Positions 5,903-8,281 of a DNA stretch of 8,281 nt are shown here, in pieces. Position 1 is the first letter of the stretch; each line of letters starts with the position of its first letter. The DNA comes from CAZBDU01 sp964490725 (GTDB lineage Bacteria > Spirochaetota > Spirochaetia > SZUA-6 > DRHE01), in assembly GCA_964490725.1 (NCBI GenBank), contig CAZBDU010000152.1, positions 1 to 8,281 of the forward strand, written 5' to 3'. A program made the translations under genes and the position numbers. The notes under the pieces are model-generated. The model did no database searches, had not been told where the DNA came from, and saw nothing but the letters and a program-made list of their open reading frames with translations.

Positions 5903-7497
5903 GCCCTACCCTTCCTGCGGTCCTTGAGGGTCTGGATGCAGTCCCGCAGCGCGATCACCACCGACACGCCGGGGTGCTGCATCTCACGGCGGATGGTCTC
6001 CGCGTTCTCCGGGGTGTGCTTCGGCAGCGGCGCGATCAGCTTGAGGTGCTCGGGATCCACCCCGATCCCCCGCACCAGGGCCTCCAGCCGGGAGGAGCTG
6101 AGGATGGTGTCCTGGCCGCCGGTCATGGCGGTGGTGCTGTTGTCCATGATGATCAGCGTGATGTTCGCCCCCGAAGAGACGGCGTCCACCAGCGCGGTGA
6201 TCCCGGAGTGCAGGAAAGTGCTGTCCCCGATGGCGGCCGCCACGGGACCGAAGCCGGCCTGGGCGGCTCCCCTGGCCATGCCGATGGAGGCGCCCATGCA
6301 GAGACAGGTCTCTATGGCGCGGTAGGGAGGCAGGTATCCCAGGGTGTAGCAGCCGATGTCCGAGGTGACCAGCTTCTGCGGGAAGGCCGAGACCGCCAGG
6401 TTCAGGGCATCAAAGGTGTCCCGGTGCGGGCAGCCGGCGCACAGCTGCGGCGGCCTGCCCGGGAGCTCCGGGCCGGAAAGCTCGATGGCGGCTTTGGCCG
6501 GCAGCCCCAGCGCCGGGCGGACGTTGTCGGGGGTGAGCTCCCCGGTGGGAGGCAGCACGGCGTCCTCCTTGCCGGTGATTTCCACCCCCGCCGGCAGCAG
6601 CCCCCGGAGATAGCGCTCCACGAAGGGGTAGCCCTCCTCGATCACCACGATGCGGGCCACCGCTTCCGCGAGCCTGCGCACCTTGGCCGCGGGGATGGGG
6701 TAGGCGCTGATGTGAAGGTGAGAGGGCCGCCCGGCCAGCTCCGGCAGGTTCTCCATGTAGTAGTTCCAGCCCAGCCCCGTGGTGAGCACGCCGAAGTCGG
6801 TGAAGCCGGGATTGAGCTCCAGGGTGTTGTAGGGGCTGTCCTCGGCAAAGGCGCGCAGCTGCGGCTGCATCTCCACCAGGGCGGCGTAGAGCTTTCTGGC
6901 CGTGGCCGGCAGCAGCATCCAGCCCGTCGGGTCGCCCGACTTGCTCACGGGGTTCTGGGCGCGGGGGGAGGAGGTCTGCACCACCGCACGGGAGTGCGCG
7001 ATTCGGGTGGTCAGGCGCACCATGACGGGGATATGAAAACGCTCCGAGACGTCGAAGGCCTCGCGGGTCATCCGGTAGGCCTCCTGCTGGCTGCGGGGCT
7101 CCAGGCACAAGATGCGGGCGAAGTCCGCGTAGTAGCGGCTGTCCTGCTCGTTTTGCGAGGAGTGCATCCCCGGATCGTCCGCCACGGCCACCACCAGTCC
7201 GCCGTGGATCGCCACCAGCGCGGAGTTCATGAACGGATCGGCGGCCACGTTCAGGCCCACGTGCTTCATCACCACCAGGGCCCGCCGGCCCACCAGCGAG
7301 GCTCCCACCGCCGCTTCATAGGCGGTCTTCTCGTTGGAGCACCACTGGGCCGCGTAGCCTCCTTCGGTGCTTCGCGCCTGCAGGAAGGCCATAATCTCCG
7401 AAGAGGGGGTTCCAGGGTAACCGTAGGCCGCCGACAGACCGGCGTCGATAGCGCCCATCGCCAGGGCCTCGTCCCCCAGCAACACCATTTCGGGCAT
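5899..7497 (-). CDS. iorA: Indolepyruvate:ferredoxin oxidoreductase subunit alpha, lacking the C-terminal ferredoxin domain
   Basis: The 532-residue catalytic subunit of indolepyruvate oxidoreductase, a thiamine-diphosphate enzyme acting with IorB and coenzyme A. The N-terminal pyrimidine-binding domain shows YGYPGTPSSEI (25-35), NEKTAYEAA (55-63, probable thiamine-activating Glu56) and GLNVAADP (81-88). The C-terminal pyrophosphate-binding domain shows CAGCPHR (353-359), SDIGCYTLG (379-387), GDST (424-427) and DNSTTAMTGGQ (452-462). Cys353, Cys356, Cys383 and Cys520 (in ALRDCIQ) sit where 2-oxoacid oxidoreductases bind their proximal [4Fe-4S] cluster. Characterised IorA proteins then continue about 60-70 residues into a domain with two further CxxCxxC clusters. 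This one ends at RRKGRA, and iorB starts at once, so that domain is absent. The ATG has AAAGGAG 7 nt upstream and a consensus promoter. It could serve peptide or amino-acid fermentation, or run in reverse. Confidence 0.92.
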   Translation of the reverse strand: MPEMVLLGDEALAMGAIDAGLSAAYGYPGTPSSEIMAFLQARSTEGGYAAQWCSNEKTAYEAAVGASLVGRRALVVMKHVGLNVAADPFMNSALVAIHGGLVVAVADDPGMHSSQNEQDSRYYADFARILCLEPRSQQEAYRMTREAFDVSERFHIPVMVRLTTRIAHSRAVVQTSSPRAQNPVSKSGDPTGWMLLPATARKLYAALVEMQPQLRAFAEDSPYNTLELNPGFTDFGVLTTGLGWNYYMENLPELAGRPSHLHISAYPIPAAKVRRLAEAVARIVVIEEGYPFVERYLRGLLPAGVEITGKEDAVLPPTGELTPDNVRPALGLPAKAAIELSGPELPGRPPQLCAGCPHRDTFDALNLAVSAFPQKLVTSDIGCYTLGYLPPYRAIETCLCMGASIGMARGAAQAGFGPVAAAIGDSTFLHSGITALVDAVSSGANITLIIMDNSTTAMTGGQDTILSSSRLEALVRGIGVDPEHLKLIAPLPKHTPENAETIRREMQHPGVSVVIALRDCIQTLKDRRKGRA

Positions 7498-7504
7498 CAG
7501 CAGA

Positions 7505-7519
7505 CTCCTTTCCGGAAAG
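7505..7519 (-). promoter_or_regulatory. iorA ribosome-binding site embedded in a 12-bp palindrome
   Basis: On the minus strand AAAGGAG (complement of 7505-7511) is 7 nt from the iorA ATG, a near-ideal ribosome-binding site. It overlaps the perfect palindrome CTTTCCGGAAAG (7508-7519). The palindrome could be a repressor site just downstream of the transcription start, or form a small stem that partly covers the ribosome-binding site. The sequence features are seen; the regulatory role is inferred. Confidence 0.5.
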
Positions 7520-7542
7520 AGCGTTGGACAGGCTTAAGCTCC

Positions 7543-7571
7543 TTTATAGCGATTCGCCTCTTTCCCGTCAA
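7543..7571 (-). promoter_or_regulatory. Consensus promoter of the iorAB operon
   Basis: On the minus strand TTGACG (complement of 7566-7571) is separated by 17 nt from TATAAA (complement of 7543-7548), each matching 5/6 consensus bases. Transcription should start near 7536, inside the 8-bp palindrome GCTTAAGC (7532-7539), leaving a leader of about 38 nt before the iorA ATG. Confidence 0.72.
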
Positions 7572-7578
7572 TTCGAAA

Positions 7579-7614
7579 GCGCGAGGCGGCGAGGGGGCCT
7601 GCGCGGCCTCGCGC
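7579..7614. repeat. 9-bp inverted repeat between divergent iorA and membrane-protein promoters
   Basis: GCGCGAGGC (7579-7587) and its exact reverse complement GCCTCGCGC (7606-7614) are separated by 18 nt. The centre-to-centre distance is 27 bp, between two and three helical turns. The pair lies just upstream of the iorA -35 box and about 30 nt upstream of the divergent promoter. It may be a two-half-site operator, or chance symmetry in GC-rich DNA. Confidence 0.4.
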
Positions 7615-7642
7615 CGGACCGCCACGGAAGCTGCTAAAAGCC

Positions 7643-7670
7643 TTGATCATTCCCCGCAGGGTGCTACAAT
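7643..7670 (+). promoter_or_regulatory. Promoter of the Hsp70-domain membrane protein gene
   Basis: TTGATC (7643-7648) and TACAAT (7665-7670) are 16 nt apart, matching consensus at 4/6 and 5/6 positions. The predicted start, about 7677-7679, coincides with the GTG at 7679, so the transcript is probably leaderless. No Shine-Dalgarno sequence stands before that GTG. Confidence 0.55.
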
Positions 7671-7678
7671 TCAGGCCA

Positions 7679-8281
7679 GTGCAGGGAACTTTAGGCGTTG
7701 AGATTCTGGGCCGCCGCGTACGGCCGCTCCTGTCTCTGGAGCGGGCCGGAAGCGGTACGGTACGGCTGACCACCTCGGACGATCTCCAGAGCGCCGGCAG
7801 GGTGCGGATCCTGCTCCTGCGCGGGCAGGAGCGGGTGCTGCTGCGGGAAATCGTCGTGCGGGACATCCCCGGGGCGCGGGCAGGAGAGCCGGACATCGAC
7901 CTGGCGGCCCGCTTCGACGGCCAGGCGACCGTCCGGACCGAGATCCTGATCAACGGGCAGAGCGCCGGCATCACGGAACTCGACCTGAGCCCGTACCGAA
8001 AGAAGAGGTGGGTGGCCCCGGTCGCGGCGGTGGCGGCCATCCTGGTGGCGGCGCTGGCGCTGATCCTGGTGCTGCGGCCCTTCCCGCAGCGGCTCCCGCG
8101 GCCTGAGGGTCTCCAGCCCTCCGGGGGTGGAGGCTCCTCCGTGGTTGCCGGGAGGAGCGCCCGGGAGGAGCCGTCCCCGCAGCCGGACCGGGCAGCGGCG
8201 AGCCCGCCGGCTGCGGAGCGCTCCGGTGGCGGACGGGAGCCGGCAGGGGCAGCGGCAGCCGGGGGGACGGGGACCGCCGGG
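7679..8281 (+). CDS. Membrane-anchored protein with a DnaK/Hsp70 substrate-binding-domain-like N-terminus (3' end outside window)
   Basis: An open frame of 201 codons runs from GTG 7679 to the window end without a stop; the C-terminus is not seen. Residues 5-103 follow the strand order of the Hsp70 peptide-binding beta-sandwich. LGVEILG (5-11) matches DnaK LGIETMG, RGQER (48-52) matches LQGER, and IPGARAGEPDIDLAARFD (63-80) matches INPAPRGMPQIEVTFDID with no gap. The ATPase domain that precedes this fold in true Hsp70 is absent. YRKKRW (106-111) is followed by one transmembrane helix of about 21 residues (112-132, Val/Ala/Leu-rich). The positive charges on its N-side suggest a cytoplasmic N-domain and an exported C-terminal part. 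Residues 133-201 are a Pro/Gly/Ala/Ser-rich linker. GTG 7679 is chosen from the promoter spacing; an in-frame GTG at 7661 would add six residues but overlaps the -10 box. Function is unknown; peptide binding or protein scaffolding at the membrane is inferred. Confidence 0.6.
   Translation, partial: MQGTLGVEILGRRVRPLLSLERAGSGTVRLTTSDDLQSAGRVRILLLRGQERVLLREIVVRDIPGARAGEPDIDLAARFDGQATVRTEILINGQSAGITELDLSPYRKKRWVAPVAAVAAILVAALALILVLRPFPQRLPRPEGLQPSGGGGSSVVAGRSAREEPSPQPDRAAASPPAAERSGGGREPAGAAAAGGTGTAG

Noticed and set aside
5974..7701. 575-codon plus-strand reading frame opposite iorA
   Set aside because: Antisense shadow of iorA with biased composition. It runs through the iorA promoter and into the promoter of the next gene.
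7534..8040. 168-codon minus-strand reading frame near the right end
   Set aside because: The opposite strand encodes a coherent Hsp70-like beta-domain and transmembrane helix, whereas this product is Arg/Ser-rich without motifs. It also overlaps the iorA promoter on the same strand.
8100..8281. Gly/Pro/Ala-rich repeats at the right end as a DNA repeat array
   Set aside because: No period is maintained at the DNA level. The pattern is explained by a low-complexity protein linker in GC-rich codons.

Overview
The window is GC-rich bacterial DNA, densely coded, with short intergenic gaps. Its promoters fit the primary-sigma -35/-10 consensus well (for example TTGACA-17-GACAAT and TTGACC-16-TATAAT), and several genes have strong Shine-Dalgarno sites (AGGAGGG, AAAGGAG). 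This suits a high-GC bacterium, for example a high-GC Bacillota or Chloroflexota-like lineage, but no rRNA, tRNA or other phylogenetic marker is present, so the taxonomy stays open. No tRNA, rRNA, CRISPR array, insertion sequence or integrase was seen.

Layout. (1) 1-2425, plus strand: a carbohydrate operon behind a promoter whose -10 lies in a perfect 12-bp palindrome. It encodes a xylose-isomerase-like TIM-barrel sugar isomerase/epimerase, a Gfo/Idh/MocA sugar or polyol dehydrogenase, and a 36-codon ORF that looks like the severed N-terminus of another dehydrogenase-like protein. (2) 2457-3962, minus strand: a xylulokinase (XylB, FGGY family), convergent with the operon. (3) 3963-4108: a compact divergent promoter region with two consensus promoters and a 10-bp direct repeat. 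(4) 4109-5302, plus strand: a PfkB/ribokinase-family sugar kinase, probably on a leaderless or nearly leaderless mRNA. (5) 5313-5330: a strong hairpin between convergent genes. (6) 5330-7497, minus strand: iorB and iorA, overlapping by 4 nt, encoding indolepyruvate:ferredoxin oxidoreductase. IorA lacks the usual C-terminal two-cluster ferredoxin domain. (7) 7498-7678: a second divergent promoter region with a 9-bp inverted repeat. (8) 7679 to the window end, plus strand: an incomplete gene for a membrane protein. Its N-terminal ~100 residues resemble the Hsp70/DnaK peptide-binding beta-domain, without the ATPase domain, followed by one transmembrane helix and a Pro/Gly/Ala-rich linker.

How they may work together. 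The isomerase and dehydrogenase could interconvert an unusual sugar or polyol to a ketose, and XylB and the PfkB kinase would phosphorylate such sugars for entry into central metabolism. IorAB belongs to a separate theme, oxidation of aryl-pyruvates from aromatic amino acids to aryl-acetyl-CoA with low-potential electron release. The Hsp70-domain membrane protein appears unrelated to both and is the most unusual gene here.
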